NCBI GenBank assembly: GCA_028277765.1
Contig: JANQFQ010000099.1
Span: 1-33,627 of the forward strand
DNA: 33,627 nucleotides
Reading direction: 5' to 3'
Source: Desulfobacterales bacterium
GTDB taxonomy: Bacteria; Desulfobacterota; Desulfobacteria; Desulfobacterales; SURF-7
The position numbers and the translations under genes are program-made. Numbering within the stretch: the first letter of the stretch is position 1; every line of letters begins with the position of its first letter. The notes under the pieces were generated by a model. The model was not told the origin of the DNA and searched no databases. It saw only the letters and a list, made by a program, of their open reading frames with translations. This document shows positions 7,583 through 17,163 of the stretch, in pieces.

Positions 7583-8884
7583 ATGAACTACTCAACGCAG
7601 ATGGATGCTGCAAGAAAAAATATAATCACAAAAGAGATGGAAGCTGTTTCCAAAAAAGAAAACATTGACGCGGAAAACCTGCGCAGCCTTATCGCAAATG
7701 GCAAGGTGATTATACCGGTTAATAAAAACCATAAAAACCTTGTGCCTGAGGGCATCGGCCAGGGCATGCGGACAAAAATAAATGTTAACCTCGGCATTTC
7801 AAAGGACTGCCGGGATACAGACCTTGAACTTGAAAAAGTCAAAACAGCCCTGGATCTGAATGCTGAAGCGATAATGGATTTAAGCTGCTTTGGTAAAACC
7901 CGTGAATTCCGTAAAAAGCTGATCCATATGTCGACTGCCATGATAGGAACAGTACCGGTCTATGATGCCGCGGGCTTTTATGAAAAGGACCTAAAAAATA
8001 TTACGGTTGATGAATTCTTTAATGTGGTTGAAGCGCACGCAGAGGACGGTGTCGATTTTATTACCATCCATGCCGGCCTTAACAAATCAACAGCTGAGGA
8101 AATAACAAAAAACAGACGGCTTGTGAGTCTTGTTTCACGCGGCGGCTCACTCCTGTATACATGGATGCAGCTTAACAACCGGGAAAACCCGTTCTATGAA
8201 CATTTTGACTGGCTGCTCGATATTTGCGAAGCGTACGATATCTCACTGAGCCTTGGCGACGGATGCCGTCCAGGGTGCATTAACGATTCAACAGATGCCT
8301 GCCAAGTTAAAGAAATGATAGAACTTGGAGAATTAACCTTAAAGGCATGGGAAAGGAATGTTCAGGTCATGATTGAGGGCCCCGGCCATATGGCTCTCAA
8401 CGAAATAACAGGAAACATGATGCTTGAAAAAAGGCTGTGCCACGGCGCCCCTTTCTATGTTTTAGGACCTGTTGTCACGGACATCGCGCCGGGTTATGAT
8501 CATATAACCAGCGCTATCGGGGGCGCGATTGCCGCCGCAAACGGAGCAGACTTTCTGTGCTATGTTACCCCCGCAGAACACCTGCGCCTCCCCACCCTTG
8601 AAGACATGAAAGAAGGGATTATCGCCACAAAAATAGCAGCTCACGCAGCTGACATAGCCAAGGGTATCCCCGGCGCCAGGAAATGGGACAATGAAATGAG
8701 CAGGGCAAGAATGAATCTTGACTGGGATAAAATGTTTGAACTGGCAATCGATCCTGAAAAGGCAAAAAAATACAGAAAAGAATCGGATCCCGAACACAGC
8801 GACACCTGCACCATGTGCGGAAAAATATGCGCTATACGCACCATGCAGCGTATTAACCAGGGGAAAGATATTCAAGGTGAGTAA
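7583..8884 (+). CDS. thiC/bzaF: ThiC-family radical SAM synthase: HMP-phosphate synthase (ThiC) or 5-hydroxybenzimidazole synthase (BzaF)
   Basis: This 433-residue enzyme belongs to the short ThiC superfamily, which rearranges aminoimidazole ribotide by radical SAM chemistry. [34 protein letters not shown] and YVTPAEHL are present. The C-terminal cluster motif is CTMCGKIC (about residues 409-416), spaced Cx2Cx3C where E. coli ThiC has Cx2Cx4C. Several substrate-region motifs differ from canonical Thi[15 protein letters not shown] instead of [16 protein letters not shown] instead of PVPIGTVPIYQA, GCRPGC instead of GLRPGS, and GPGHMAL instead of GPGHVPM. From memory these resemble BzaF, which makes the cobamide lower-ligand base. 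The TPP riboswitch argues for thiamine. I am sure of the superfamily and undecided on the product. Confidence 0.9.
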   Translation: MNYSTQMDAARKNIITKEMEAVSKKENIDAENLRSLIANGKVIIPVNKNHKNLVPEGIGQGMRTKINVNLGISKDCRDTDLELEKVKTALDLNAEAIMDLSCFGKTREFRKKLIHMSTAMIGTVPVYDAAGFYEKDLKNITVDEFFNVVEAHAEDGVDFITIHAGLNKSTAEEITKNRRLVSLVSRGGSLLYTWMQLNNRENPFYEHFDWLLDICEAYDISLSLGDGCRPGCINDSTDACQVKEMIELGELTLKAWERNVQVMIEGPGHMALNEITGNMMLEKRLCHGAPFYVLGPVVTDIAPGYDHITSAIGGAIAAANGADFLCYVTPAEHLRLPTLEDMKEGIIATKIAAHAADIAKGIPGARKWDNEMSRARMNLDWDKMFELAIDPEKAKKYRKESDPEHSDTCTMCGKICAIRTMQRINQGKDIQGE

Positions 8885-8888
8885 AGAC

Positions 8889-9046
8889 AAATCCGAAATT
8901 CGAAGCACGAAATCCGAAACAATATCGAATGACCAAAATTAAAATATTCAAAACAATCCAGTATCTAGCATCTAGAAACGTTTCGAACATTTGAGCCTTT
9001 GTATTTTGAATTTGTTTCGGATTTCGATATTCGGATTTCGGATTTT
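8889..9046. repeat. R1 inverted-repeat element, copy 1 (with R2 words)
   Basis: The left arm (8889-8940) contains AATCCGAAATTCGAAGCACG and CGAAATCCGAAAC. The right arm (9007-9046) is its reverse complement (GTTTCGGATTTCGATATTCG and on). Between the arms lie R2 words such as AGTATCTAGCATCTAG. The element fills the gap between the ThiC-family gene and the convergent yjbQ. Two more copies are at 26590-26788 and 27765-27937. Confidence 0.8.
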
Positions 9047-9069
9047 CCCATTTATCCAGCATCCAGCAT

Positions 9070-9498
9070 CTAGTTCCCCACAATAGTCACTTCAATCGCC
9101 CGCTTACGCGGTTTGTTGTCATGATTAATCGCCACTACCTGCTGCCAAGTTCCAAGCTTGAGGCGCCCTCCCCTTACCGGCAAAGAGATTGACGGCCCTA
9201 GTAAAGCAGCCTGCACATGGCTGTGCCCGTTGCCGTCGTGCCATGCCAGTTCATGCTCATAATGATCCCCGGGCTGGGCAAGCCGGTTAATGGCGTTCTT
9301 AAGATCCTCCACAACCCCTGGTTCATATTCAATCGTTGTAATCGAACCGGTTGAGCCGACGATCGCGGCTGCTAGATTCCCGTTTTCCACGCCTGCTTCA
9401 GACACAAGCCGGTTCAGTTCAGGTGTTATGTCACATATATCCGGTCCCATATCCAGTCTTACGTCTATTGATTGAAAAAATAATGCAACACTACTCAT
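9070..9498 (-). CDS. yjbQ: YjbQ/UPF0047 family protein (secondary thiamine-phosphate synthase family)
   Basis: This 142-residue protein covers the whole UPF0047 domain. The characteristic HDGNGHSHVQAALLG is present at about residues 96-110, after HELAWHDG, together with GTWQQVVAINHD and a C-terminal beta strand (RAIEVTIVGN). The start is ATG 9498 after GGGAGGAAAA. The family has been reported to show weak thiamine-phosphate synthase activity, and the His-rich cluster suggests metal or phosphate binding; the physiological role is unsettled. It converges on the TPP-riboswitch-controlled ThiC-family gene, which may be coincidence or a loose thiamine link. Confidence 0.85.
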   Translation of the reverse strand: MSSVALFFQSIDVRLDMGPDICDITPELNRLVSEAGVENGNLAAAIVGSTGSITTIEYEPGVVEDLKNAINRLAQPGDHYEHELAWHDGNGHSHVQAALLGPSISLPVRGGRLKLGTWQQVVAINHDNKPRKRAIEVTIVGN

Positions 9499-9742
9499 AT
9501 TTTCCTCCCTTTGCTTTTATTCAGGAAATTTTAAGACCCATGTAAAAAAACTGAATACTAGATGCTAGATCCTGGATACTGGATATCAACATAGCGGGAG
9601 GAACCCCGCCCAATATCCTATACCTCATCTCTGATTACTAATCACTGTTTCTAACTCGATCACGACCACAACAACAGCTTTTTTTAAACTGATAGAGCGA
9701 AGCGATACATCAACTTTAGGCACTTTAGGCACTTTTTTTATT
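9499..9742. repeat. Intergenic region with R2 words and an R4 half-element
   Basis: The R2 word ACTAGATGCTAGATCCTGGA is at about 9556-9575. The R4 unit lies at 9691-9736: GAGCGAAGCGATAC, then tandem TTTAGGCAC repeats. The same GAGCGAAGCGATAC plus TTTAGGCAC combination recurs at 21726-21768. No gene is visible here. Confidence 0.65.
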
Positions 9743-11734
9743 TTATAAAAGCCCTTGTTCCCAATTCCACAACCCCTGCCGTTTCTTTATCTTTATCTTT
9801 TCCGGGATCCGTTCATCCAGATGCACAAACATACGGTAACCAGCCTTTCGCAATTCCCTTTTTTTAGATGAAAGATCCAGTTTCCAGTTCGGATAAGCCC
9901 AGAATCCCGTCCCATATTTCTTTACCCATGCGTTTTCACCCCTGGGACTGGCAAACACCGTGTCCATTTTAAATCCCTCTGAAATGGTCCTGGATATACT
10001 CAGGGGCCAGCAGCCCGATATAACCGCTCCAAGCGGCAGGCTGCTCCGTCCCGGGAGACCCAGGAGATCCTTCCTGCCCATTTCAGGACTGACAATAACC
10101 CCTTTGAAACCCCATGATGCCAGCATGTTTATTGAAAGGGGATTTGACTGGTTACAGAAGGGACCTGCCCATAGATTAAGTTTTTTTACATCTTTGAAAA
10201 AAGATATCTGCCAGGGAGCGTTTAGCACATAATCTCTACACCCTTTTTTCAGTAAACCGTTTATCAGGCCTTTTATTTTTTTTTCCTCTTCAGGCCATAT
10301 AACAGGCTGGAGCCACCACCAGACCCCTGGCGCTATTCCCTTTTTCTTTAAAATATCGTTCCTGTCTGGTGAAAGCCAGTATCCGGACTGCTCTCCGTTG
10401 TTCACACGCCCTGACCACCTATATACCCGCATCTCAACAGGAGCGATCCGTCTCTTTTTTTTCTTTGTAACACGGGCCTTAAACACGGGGGATCTCCCCT
10501 TTTTACCAGTACACCCCTCTAGTTCCTTTTCCAGCTCAGATAAAAGTGCCTCAAGTTCTTTTTCACGCCGGTCAATGAGGAATACCGATATCCCCTTTCC
10601 TGAAGACTTTCCTGAAAACGGTTTTAAATAAAGACGCCCTCTCTTTGGGACAAATTTCGTAACCTTAAATATGCTGTGACCGCCCCCCCCCTCATATCCC
10701 ACACGTAGAATGTCGCCTGTCATCAGTTCTAGCCGGGGAACCATATAAGGCCTTTTTGATGATCCCTGGACTTTACCGGCAAGAAGTCCTGAACCTGTCT
10801 CTATCTTTGTATTGACTGGGAACTGGGGCCTCTGGGGCAAATAGTTATAATGTGTCCCGCTCCGCCCCAGGGCCTGGTCAAGGATTGCGAGCGCCTCTTT
10901 TTTCATCTTCGGGTCCCCGCTCTTATCCCTTAAGATTTTATACGCCCTGACTGTATGAAACACATAATGCGGACCTTTTTTGCGCCCTTCAATCTTCCAC
11001 GCGCGGATTTCAGGAATATTATGAAGCGTTTTGGCCAGAACATCCAGGCTTAGGTCCTGGCATGAAAAAAACCTTTTTTTTTGTCTGTTTTGCCGGTACA
11101 GTCTCCGGCACGGCTGGACACATCTCCCTCTGAGACTGCTTTTCCCCCCCAGATAACTGCTCCAGTAACACCTGCCAGAAACGCCATAGCACAAAGCACC
11201 GTGTACAAAAGCCTCAAGCGTCACCCCTGGCGGGCAGGCCCGGGCCATATCTTTGATCTCATCAATACTTAATTCCCGGGGGACAACCACACGGCTAATA
11301 TTGCTGTGTTTTTTCACTGCCTTAAGCGCGCTGGGAAAACTTACGTTCGCTAGGGTTGACAGATGCAGTTCCCCGCGATATCCAACCTGCCTGGCCAGCT
11401 GAACCATGGCAAGATCCTGGATAATCAGCGCGTCAGGATGAACATGCCGGTTAAGCCGGTCAATCATCCCACCCACGTCATCTAGTTCATCTGGCTTTAC
11501 AAGTGTATTAAGGGCAATATAAACATCTGTATTCTTTTTATGCGCCAGTTTAACCAGGGGACAGAGTTCTTCTTCGGTAAAATTGTCTGCTTTCATCCGC
11601 GCGGAAAACTGTTTAAGCCCGCAATACACCGCGTCCGCACCTGCGGCGAGCGCGGCAAGAAATGACAGCCTGTCACCTGCCGGCGCCAGAATCAATGGAT
11701 ATATGTTTCCCTTTTTCTTTCCAGAAGAACTCAT
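9743..11734 (-). CDS. U32 family protein (RlhA/YegQ-like, large form)
   Basis: I choose ATG 11734 (MSSSGKKKGN, 663 residues), preceded by AAAGGT. The 40 extra upstream codons look like a non-coding extension. The N-terminal barrel contains APAGDRLSFLAALAAGADAVY and the U32 signature around residues 165-205. There EAFVHGALCYGVSGRCYWSS is followed by GGKSSLRGRCVQPCRRLY, with the four Cys expected to hold an iron-sulfur cluster. U32 members include RlhA (23S rRNA C2501 hydroxylation), TrhP (tRNA) and UbiU/V; the older name is collagenase-like peptidase. A long C-terminal half after residue 330 suggests the bigger RlhA-like type. An RNA-hydroxylation role is an inference. The gene is divergent from the cooC operon. 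Confidence 0.85.
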   Translation of the reverse strand: MSSSGKKKGNIYPLILAPAGDRLSFLAALAAGADAVYCGLKQFSARMKADNFTEEELCPLVKLAHKKNTDVYIALNTLVKPDELDDVGGMIDRLNRHVHPDALIIQDLAMVQLARQVGYRGELHLSTLANVSFPSALKAVKKHSNISRVVVPRELSIDEIKDMARACPPGVTLEAFVHGALCYGVSGRCYWSSYLGGKSSLRGRCVQPCRRLYRQNRQKKRFFSCQDLSLDVLAKTLHNIPEIRAWKIEGRKKGPHYVFHTVRAYKILRDKSGDPKMKKEALAILDQALGRSGTHYNYLPQRPQFPVNTKIETGSGLLAGKVQGSSKRPYMVPRLELMTGDILRVGYEGGGGHSIFKVTKFVPKRGRLYLKPFSGKSSGKGISVFLIDRREKELEALLSELEKELEGCTGKKGRSPVFKARVTKKKKRRIAPVEMRVYRWSGRVNNGEQSGYWLSPDRNDILKKKGIAPGVWWWLQPVIWPEEEKKIKGLINGLLKKGCRDYVLNAPWQISFFKDVKKLNLWAGPFCNQSNPLSINMLASWGFKGVIVSPEMGRKDLLGLPGRSSLPLGAVISGCWPLSISRTISEGFKMDTVFASPRGENAWVKKYGTGFWAYPNWKLDLSSKKRELRKAGYRMFVHLDERIPEKIKIKKRQGLWNWEQGLL

Positions 11735-11897
11735 TATCAGACCTTTGAACTCCGGTTTATCAAAAGAATTTATCAGAACAATAAGCAAGATACAAGGGTG
11801 AACCCTCATGATGGGGTTGTTAAAAGTTTTTTTTTCTGATAGATAGAGTTGCACTGATAAGAGATGATAGAAATCACAAACGTATTAAGGACAAACC

Positions 11898-12653
11898 ATG
11901 AAAATTGCAGTCAGCGGCAAAGGAGGAGTCGGCAAAACAACTTTTTCCGCTCTCCTGATACGGACAATGAATGACAATGGGAAGAATGTTTTGGCAATTG
12001 ACGCGGACCCTGACGCGAATCTCGCGGCAGCTCTCGGAATACCTGATACAGAAAAAATTGTTCCCATTGCCGAGATGAAAGATCTGGTATATGAAAGAAC
12101 CGGCGCTAAAGCAGGTACCATTGGAGGCTTTTTTCAACTGAATCCCAAGGTTGATGATCTTCCCGATTCTTTGTCGGCAACATTCGAAAATATCAAGCTG
12201 ATGCGACTGGGCGAAGTAAAAAAAGGTGGCTCCGGATGCCTGTGCCCTGAAAGTACGCTGCTCAGGGCGCTTGTAACACATATCGTCCTCGTCAGAAATG
12301 AAGTTGTGGTAATGGATATGGAAGCCGGCATTGAGCATCTTGGCAGGGCAACCGCCCAGGCCGTTGACCGGCTTATCGTGGTGGTAGAGCCAGGCCGCCG
12401 GAGTATCGATACTGCCCGGAATATCAGGAAACTTGCTTCTGAAATCCGTCTTGAAAACATCTCCGTGGTAGGCAATAAAATCCGGAATGAAAAAGATGAA
12501 GTATTTCTCAAGGAACATCTCTCTGGTTTTGAATTCCTTGGTTTTCTCCCTTTTGATAACACCTTGATTGAAGCTGATCTTAGCGGAATGTCTCCTTATG
12601 ACGCGGATTCCCCTGCGAAAGAAAGAATGATGGAAATGATCGCCCGATTGTAA
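11898..12653 (+). CDS. cooC: CooC-type nickel-insertion / CODH maturation ATPase
   Basis: This 251-residue MinD/SIMIBI-class ATPase has the deviant Walker A motif SGKGGVGKTT at residues 6-15, DADPDAN at about 36-42, and MDMEAGIEHLGR as the switch II region. A Cys-Leu-Cys motif at C114-C116 matches the CxC that binds metal at the dimer interface of CooC from carbon monoxide dehydrogenase systems. It is expected to deliver nickel to the CODH C-cluster or an ACS/CODH complex. No CODH gene is in the window, so the client is encoded elsewhere. The stop is four bases before the helicase start, so the two are co-transcribed. The start at ATG 11898 follows AAGGAC. Confidence 0.88.
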   Translation: MKIAVSGKGGVGKTTFSALLIRTMNDNGKNVLAIDADPDANLAAALGIPDTEKIVPIAEMKDLVYERTGAKAGTIGGFFQLNPKVDDLPDSLSATFENIKLMRLGEVKKGGSGCLCPESTLLRALVTHIVLVRNEVVVMDMEAGIEHLGRATAQAVDRLIVVVEPGRRSIDTARNIRKLASEIRLENISVVGNKIRNEKDEVFLKEHLSGFEFLGFLPFDNTLIEADLSGMSPYDADSPAKERMMEMIARL

Positions 12654-12657
12654 AATA

Positions 12658-14769
12658 ATGCGAAAAAAGTATTATAGAAGAAAACACGGTTTTAAAAAAA
12701 AACCGGTATTACTGAAAATCAGGCCCGGTGCGGATAAAAAGCTAAAAAGCGTGTTTGCCTCCATTGGCGTTCCTGAAAAGAAGCCGTTTACACCTGACCC
12801 TTTTCAGATCGAAGCCCTTTCAGCGATTCAAAAATCAGACTGCCTTGTAACCGCCCCTACCGGCGCTGGAAAAACATGGATAGCCGAAAAAGCGACCGAA
12901 AAAATCTTGGAAAAAGGCGGGAAGATCTGGTATGCAACCCCCCTGAAAGCGCTTTCCAACGCCATCTATCTCTCTTTTTCAGAAATTTTCGGAAAAGACC
13001 GTACAGGTATTTTGACCGGTGACCGTAAAGAGAATCCTGATGCGCCAGTTATTATAGGTACAACTGAAATTTTACGTAATCAACTTTATGACGCCATGCA
13101 TCACGGAGAAGATCTTGATGCTGATTTTGTTGTTTTAGACGAGGCGCACTTCCTTGGCGATGAGGACAGGGGTGTTGTCTGGGAAGAGATCATGATTTAT
13201 TTACCTTCGAGGATACCAATGCTGATGCTCTCAGCCACCATCGGTAATTCCGGCCACATAGCAAAATGGCTCTCTTCAATCAGGGGCAAAGAATGTATTA
13301 CCGTAAATGAAACAAAAAGACCTGTGCCGCTTTATCCTCTTTTTTTTCATCCTTCCGGTACCCTGTACCCTGTTTTTTCCAGGCTGGGAAAATCTAAAAA
13401 AAACATTATCTATAAAAAAGTAGTCTCATACATGCAGAATAAACACGCTCCACGCCTGGCAGCACCGCGAAAACTTCCGCCCATGGGAGATATCATTCGT
13501 GTCTTAAAAAAATACAAGCTCCTTCCCGCGATTTTTTTCCTTAAATCTCGCGCGGACTGCGACAGCACGCTCGATCTCTGCACCGAAGAAAACTTGCTAA
13601 ATAACCCGGAAAAAAAAGAACGGCTCAGAAACCGGATTGCGGAACTCGTAACCCAGAATCCGCATATTTCCAAACACAAACAGCTGTGGCACATGGAGCA
13701 CTTGGCGGTCGGATCCCATCACAGCGGCCAGCTTCCAGCATGGAAACTCATGGTTGAAACCCTTATGAAAGAAGGTCTCCTGGATGCTGTCTTTGCCACA
13801 TCAACGGTTGCGGCGGGTGTGAACTTTCCCGCCAGAACCGTGGTGCTTATCAATTCGGACCGTTACAACGGCGCTGAATTCGTTCCCCTTAACGCCACTG
13901 AATTTCATCAGATGACCGGAAGGTGCGGCAGACGCGGAATGGATAATATCGGATTTGCCGTAACGCTACCGGGTAAATTTATGGATATGCGTCTGATCTC
14001 GAAGCTCATGACTGCTCAGCCTGCTGAGGTCCAAAGCCAGATAAAGATCAATTTTTCAATGGTTCTGAACCTGCTCCTTTCTCATTCGCCCCAACAGATT
14101 GAAGACCTTTTAGAAAAATCCTTTGCATCATACCTTCTTGAAAAAACATCCGTGAAAAAAAAGCAACATAAATTTTTTCAGGATGACCGACGGTATTTAT
14201 GGCGGGACTTTCAGCAGCACCTCAGTTTTTTAAAAAAACACAGGTATGTTTCCGAAAACAACGAACTCACAGATGACGGCACCTGGGCATCTCGTCTTAG
14301 AATTGATCAGCCCCTTATGGTGGGGGAAGGTTTCAGACTCGGCATCTTTCCTGAATCCGACCCTGCCATGCTGGCCGCGATAATCGCAGCATTCGTAAAT
14401 GAAAAGGAATCAGACGATGAAAAGGTCAGCAGAGAAATGATACCTAAAAACCTTCTGACAGTTTATCTTAATATAAAAAAACAGCTCCACCCTTTTGCGC
14501 AGGAAATGATTTCAGAAGGCTTCTCCGTCCGTCCGCTCTATTTGAATCCAGTTGCTACAATTTACGCCTGGGCTGACGGCAAACCATGGGAAAATGTGCT
14601 GATGATATCCGGTCTAGCTGAAGGCGATCTTGCGAGACTTGTCATGAGAACCGCTGACAATCTCCGTCATATTAAAAATCTAACGAAAGTCTTCCCTAAA
14701 GTAGCTGAAGCATCGTTAACAGCAATTGATCTTATTATGCGCGAACCAGTGATTGAAATATATGAATAA
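12658..14769 (+). CDS. Ski2-like DEAD/DEAH-box RNA/DNA helicase
   Basis: This 703-residue superfamily 2 helicase begins with a very basic N-terminus. FTPDPFQIEAL (Q-motif position) is followed by Walker A APTGAGKTW at about 65-73, TPLKALSNAIY (Ia), DEAHFLGDEDRG at about 161 (II), LSATIGN at about 191 (III), FFLKSRADCDST (IV), ATSTVAAGVNFPART at about 381 (V) and QMTGRCGRRGMD at about 418 (VI). QMTGRCGRRG is typical of Ski2/Mtr4-like enzymes. A winged-helix and helical C-terminal region follows, with no recognised extra domain. The substrate is unknown. Pairing with cooC (four-base gap) and an overlapping lipoprotein gene makes an unusual operon. Confidence 0.88.
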   Translation: MRKKYYRRKHGFKKKPVLLKIRPGADKKLKSVFASIGVPEKKPFTPDPFQIEALSAIQKSDCLVTAPTGAGKTWIAEKATEKILEKGGKIWYATPLKALSNAIYLSFSEIFGKDRTGILTGDRKENPDAPVIIGTTEILRNQLYDAMHHGEDLDADFVVLDEAHFLGDEDRGVVWEEIMIYLPSRIPMLMLSATIGNSGHIAKWLSSIRGKECITVNETKRPVPLYPLFFHPSGTLYPVFSRLGKSKKNIIYKKVVSYMQNKHAPRLAAPRKLPPMGDIIRVLKKYKLLPAIFFLKSRADCDSTLDLCTEENLLNNPEKKERLRNRIAELVTQNPHISKHKQLWHMEHLAVGSHHSGQLPAWKLMVETLMKEGLLDAVFATSTVAAGVNFPARTVVLINSDRYNGAEFVPLNATEFHQMTGRCGRRGMDNIGFAVTLPGKFMDMRLISKLMTAQPAEVQSQIKINFSMVLNLLLSHSPQQIEDLLEKSFASYLLEKTSVKKKQHKFFQDDRRYLWRDFQQHLSFLKKHRYVSENNELTDDGTWASRLRIDQPLMVGEGFRLGIFPESDPAMLAAIIAAFVNEKESDDEKVSREMIPKNLLTVYLNIKKQLHPFAQEMISEGFSVRPLYLNPVATIYAWADGKPWENVLMISGLAEGDLARLVMRTADNLRHIKNLTKVFPKVAEASLTAIDLIMREPVIEIYE

Positions 14770-15541
14770 TTCAAAGCGTATCCTAATATTACTACTGTTC
14801 TCTTTTTTCTTCATCTCTTTCCAATCCAGCTGCCTGCTGGATAGACTGATACAATTAAAAAAACAGCTCTGTTCTTTTGAAAAGAATTTTCATGTGCGCA
14901 TCCATCCAGACGGGAGTCTCTCTTTTATTGCAGTGAATCCAGTATTACTGGATAAAGATATCATAAAGCTTACAGGGGAATATCCTTCAAAAAAAGAAAT
15001 AAAAAGAGGCAGACTTGCTTACAAATATATTTTTCGGAAAAAAGACACCGGCTCCGACAAACAGTATGACCTTTCCACAACCTTCTTTTTTAAAAAGTTA
15101 AAGAGGCGGTATCGACTCGAAGAAGTATACCTTGATCGGAATGTAACAACTATATTTTCAAGCAAATTCGTCAGTGATGTTCTGAAATCCCTCTGTAAAT
15201 CCGAAAGAAACATACCTGCAAGGCGCTTTATTATAAATCTGAAAAATGTTGACCTGAAACTGCTTCCAGACCTGGAGGGTATAGAAAAAATCCTTGGCAA
15301 ACACAATAGGATCGAAACTGTAGATAAAAAGACCGACCTGTATACCTACATTTTTTTACAGGAGTTTGTTGATCCGTTAAAGAAAAAAATAAAAAACAAA
15401 TCTATTGTCAAGGCCTACTATAATAAAAAAACAAAAAGTCTGATCCGTACTCATGTCAAATATCTGCGATATGACATAGACGTCAAGTTTATTGAAAAAA
15501 AAGTAGTGATTAATGTCCTTTTTTCAAAAAAGGTAAAATAG
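14762..15541 (+). CDS. Hypothetical lipoprotein
   Basis: This 259-residue protein starts at ATG 14762, overlapping the helicase stop by eight bases, so translation is probably coupled. The N-terminus is basic and then strongly hydrophobic, ending FQSSC, which fits a lipobox with Cys at about residue 24. The mature protein is very rich in Lys, Phe, Tyr and Ile, with likely alternating beta strands (RIHPDGSLSFIAVNPVLLDK, YRLEEVYLDRN) and a C-terminal strand pair. I do not recognise the family. Predicted location is the inner or outer membrane facing the periplasm. Its link to a cytoplasmic helicase is not explained by the sequence. Confidence 0.75.
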   Translation: MNNSKRILILLLFSFFFISFQSSCLLDRLIQLKKQLCSFEKNFHVRIHPDGSLSFIAVNPVLLDKDIIKLTGEYPSKKEIKRGRLAYKYIFRKKDTGSDKQYDLSTTFFFKKLKRRYRLEEVYLDRNVTTIFSSKFVSDVLKSLCKSERNIPARRFIINLKNVDLKLLPDLEGIEKILGKHNRIETVDKKTDLYTYIFLQEFVDPLKKKIKNKSIVKAYYNKKTKSLIRTHVKYLRYDIDVKFIEKKVVINVLFSKKVK

Positions 15542-15616
15542 AGCTCTCTCGTTGAAGTGAATATTTGTTGTTTAGTGCGCGTGACAGGAGGACCAGGTTG
15601 TAAACTACGAATAAAT

Positions 15617-15692
15617 GTAGGGTGGGCTGTGCCCACCATCTACTGATTCATAATGTATGCTGACTCGTTTGGTGGGCATAGCCCACCCTACG
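15617..15692. repeat. R3 inverted-repeat element (GTAGGGTGGGC type), full copy
   Basis: GTAGGGTGGGCTGTGCCCAC at 15617-15636 faces its reverse complement at 15671-15691, separated by about 33 bases, and each arm is itself palindromic (GTGGGC/GCCCAC). A single arm recurs at 19621-19642. The rest of the 15542-15903 gap holds no visible gene. The AAAGGAG ribosome-binding site of the next gene is at its right end. Confidence 0.8.
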
Positions 15693-15903
15693 ATGGTTGG
15701 TCTCATTTCATTAAATGTAAGAAATATTGAGTTGATATTACACTGCGTCTGGTTTCGATTTTTAGATTTAAAACTTATGAAAAAGCAAACATCCTGGCCA
15801 GTGTGCCTAGCTTTAACTGCTTGATAACAGGTTGTTGTAATTTATAAAATTTTTTGATATATGCTCAATCGATATTAAGTTCGATAAAAGGAGATTTTTT
15901 GTT

Positions 15904-17163
15904 ATGACCATGAGCGGAGCATTAGAGAAACGGCTCAAACCTATACTTAAAGACATAGTTGATCATTTTGGAACCCCGTTTCACATCTATGATGAAACAG
16001 GGATACGTGACACTGGCCAATCACTCATAAATTCATTCTCAAAAGTTAACGGCTTCAGGGAATATTTTGCTGTAAAAGCACTCCCTAATTTTCATATCCT
16101 TACCATTATGAAAGACATGGGTTTTGGTTTTGACTGTAGTTCAATCCCGGAACTGGTCCTGAGCCGGAAGGCCGGCGCCGGCCCTGATGATATTATGTTC
16201 ACCTCAAACAATACCAGCGCGGAAGAGTTCCAAATGGCCGCAGCTGATGGTGGATGTATATTAAACCTTGATGACATCTCTCTTGTTGACAAAGTCCCGG
16301 TAATGCCCGAACTGATATGTTTCCGGTATAACCCCGGACCGCGCAGGAAAGGGAACATCATTATTGGCAACCCTGTAGAGGCGAAATATGGGGTCAGCCA
16401 CAATCAGCTTGCGGATGCCTATCGCAGAGCCAGTGACCGCGGAGCAAGCAGGTTCGGTCTTCACGCAATGCTGGCATCAAACGAACTGAATTATGAATAC
16501 ATGGTTGAAACCACAAAGATGCTTCTCGATATTGCTGAATGGGTATCAGAAAACCATGGTGTTGCCTTTGAGTTTATTAACATCGGCGGCGGGCTTGGCA
16601 TACCTTACAGGCCTGAAGAAAAACAACTGAATATCAATGCCATGGCACAGGAAATTACTGAACTTTTCAGCCGTTTTCAAAAAATCTGCAAATACACCCC
16701 TGCTTTTTATATTGAAAGCGGACGGTATATGACCGGTCCCCATGGTGTTCTTGTGGTTACGGCTATTAACAGGAAAGAGACATACCGCACATATGTTGGC
16801 GTGGATGCATGCATGTCTTCCCTAATGCGCCCTGGTATATATGGCGCGTATCACCACATTACCGTGCATGGTAAAGAGGAAGACAAGACAAGTGAAACCG
16901 TTGACGTGGTCGGTTCACTGTGTGAAAATAATGACAAATTCGCTATCCAGAGGCAGCTCCCAAAGATAGACGATGGAGACCTTCTTATGATCCACGATAC
17001 CGGTGCCCACGGTCATGCCATGGGTTTCAATTACAATGGCAGGCTCAGGCCCAAAGAACTGCTCCTGAAAACAGACGGTACTGTTGAACTGATCAGAAGA
17101 GAAGAAACGATGGAAGACCATTTTGCAACCTTGAATTTTAAGCCAGATATCTTTAAGCCATAG
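15904..17163 (+). CDS. lysA: Diaminopimelate decarboxylase
   Basis: This 419-residue fold-III PLP decarboxylase would catalyse the last step of lysine synthesis (meso-DAP to L-lysine). PLP Lys58 lies in YFAVKALPN. The glycine loop NIGGGLGIPY, the ESGRYMTGPHG phosphate-binding segment and LCENND (active-site Cys loop) follow. GAHGHAMGFNYNGRLRP stands in the place of the usual GAYG motif, a variant I recall from anaerobes. GIPYRPEE is the substrate-loop hallmark of DAPDC rather than ornithine or arginine decarboxylases. The start at ATG 15904 follows AAAGGAG with a long T-rich spacer; ATG 15910 is an alternative. It appears monocistronic. Confidence 0.88.
   Translation: MTMSGALEKRLKPILKDIVDHFGTPFHIYDETGIRDTGQSLINSFSKVNGFREYFAVKALPNFHILTIMKDMGFGFDCSSIPELVLSRKAGAGPDDIMFTSNNTSAEEFQMAAADGGCILNLDDISLVDKVPVMPELICFRYNPGPRRKGNIIIGNPVEAKYGVSHNQLADAYRRASDRGASRFGLHAMLASNELNYEYMVETTKMLLDIAEWVSENHGVAFEFINIGGGLGIPYRPEEKQLNINAMAQEITELFSRFQKICKYTPAFYIESGRYMTGPHGVLVVTAINRKETYRTYVGVDACMSSLMRPGIYGAYHHITVHGKEEDKTSETVDVVGSLCENNDKFAIQRQLPKIDDGDLLMIHDTGAHGHAMGFNYNGRLRPKELLLKTDGTVELIRREETMEDHFATLNFKPDIFKP

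Noticed and set aside
11735..11854. Upstream 40-codon extension of the U32 gene, with a hydrophobic segment
   Set aside because: The better ribosome-binding site and the start of the conserved domain favour ATG 11734; U32 proteins of this type are cytoplasmic.
11874..12518. Minus-strand open frame of 214 codons
   Set aside because: It lies wholly opposite cooC, whose Walker and CxC motifs are clear, and its translation shows no family pattern. It is an antisense shadow.
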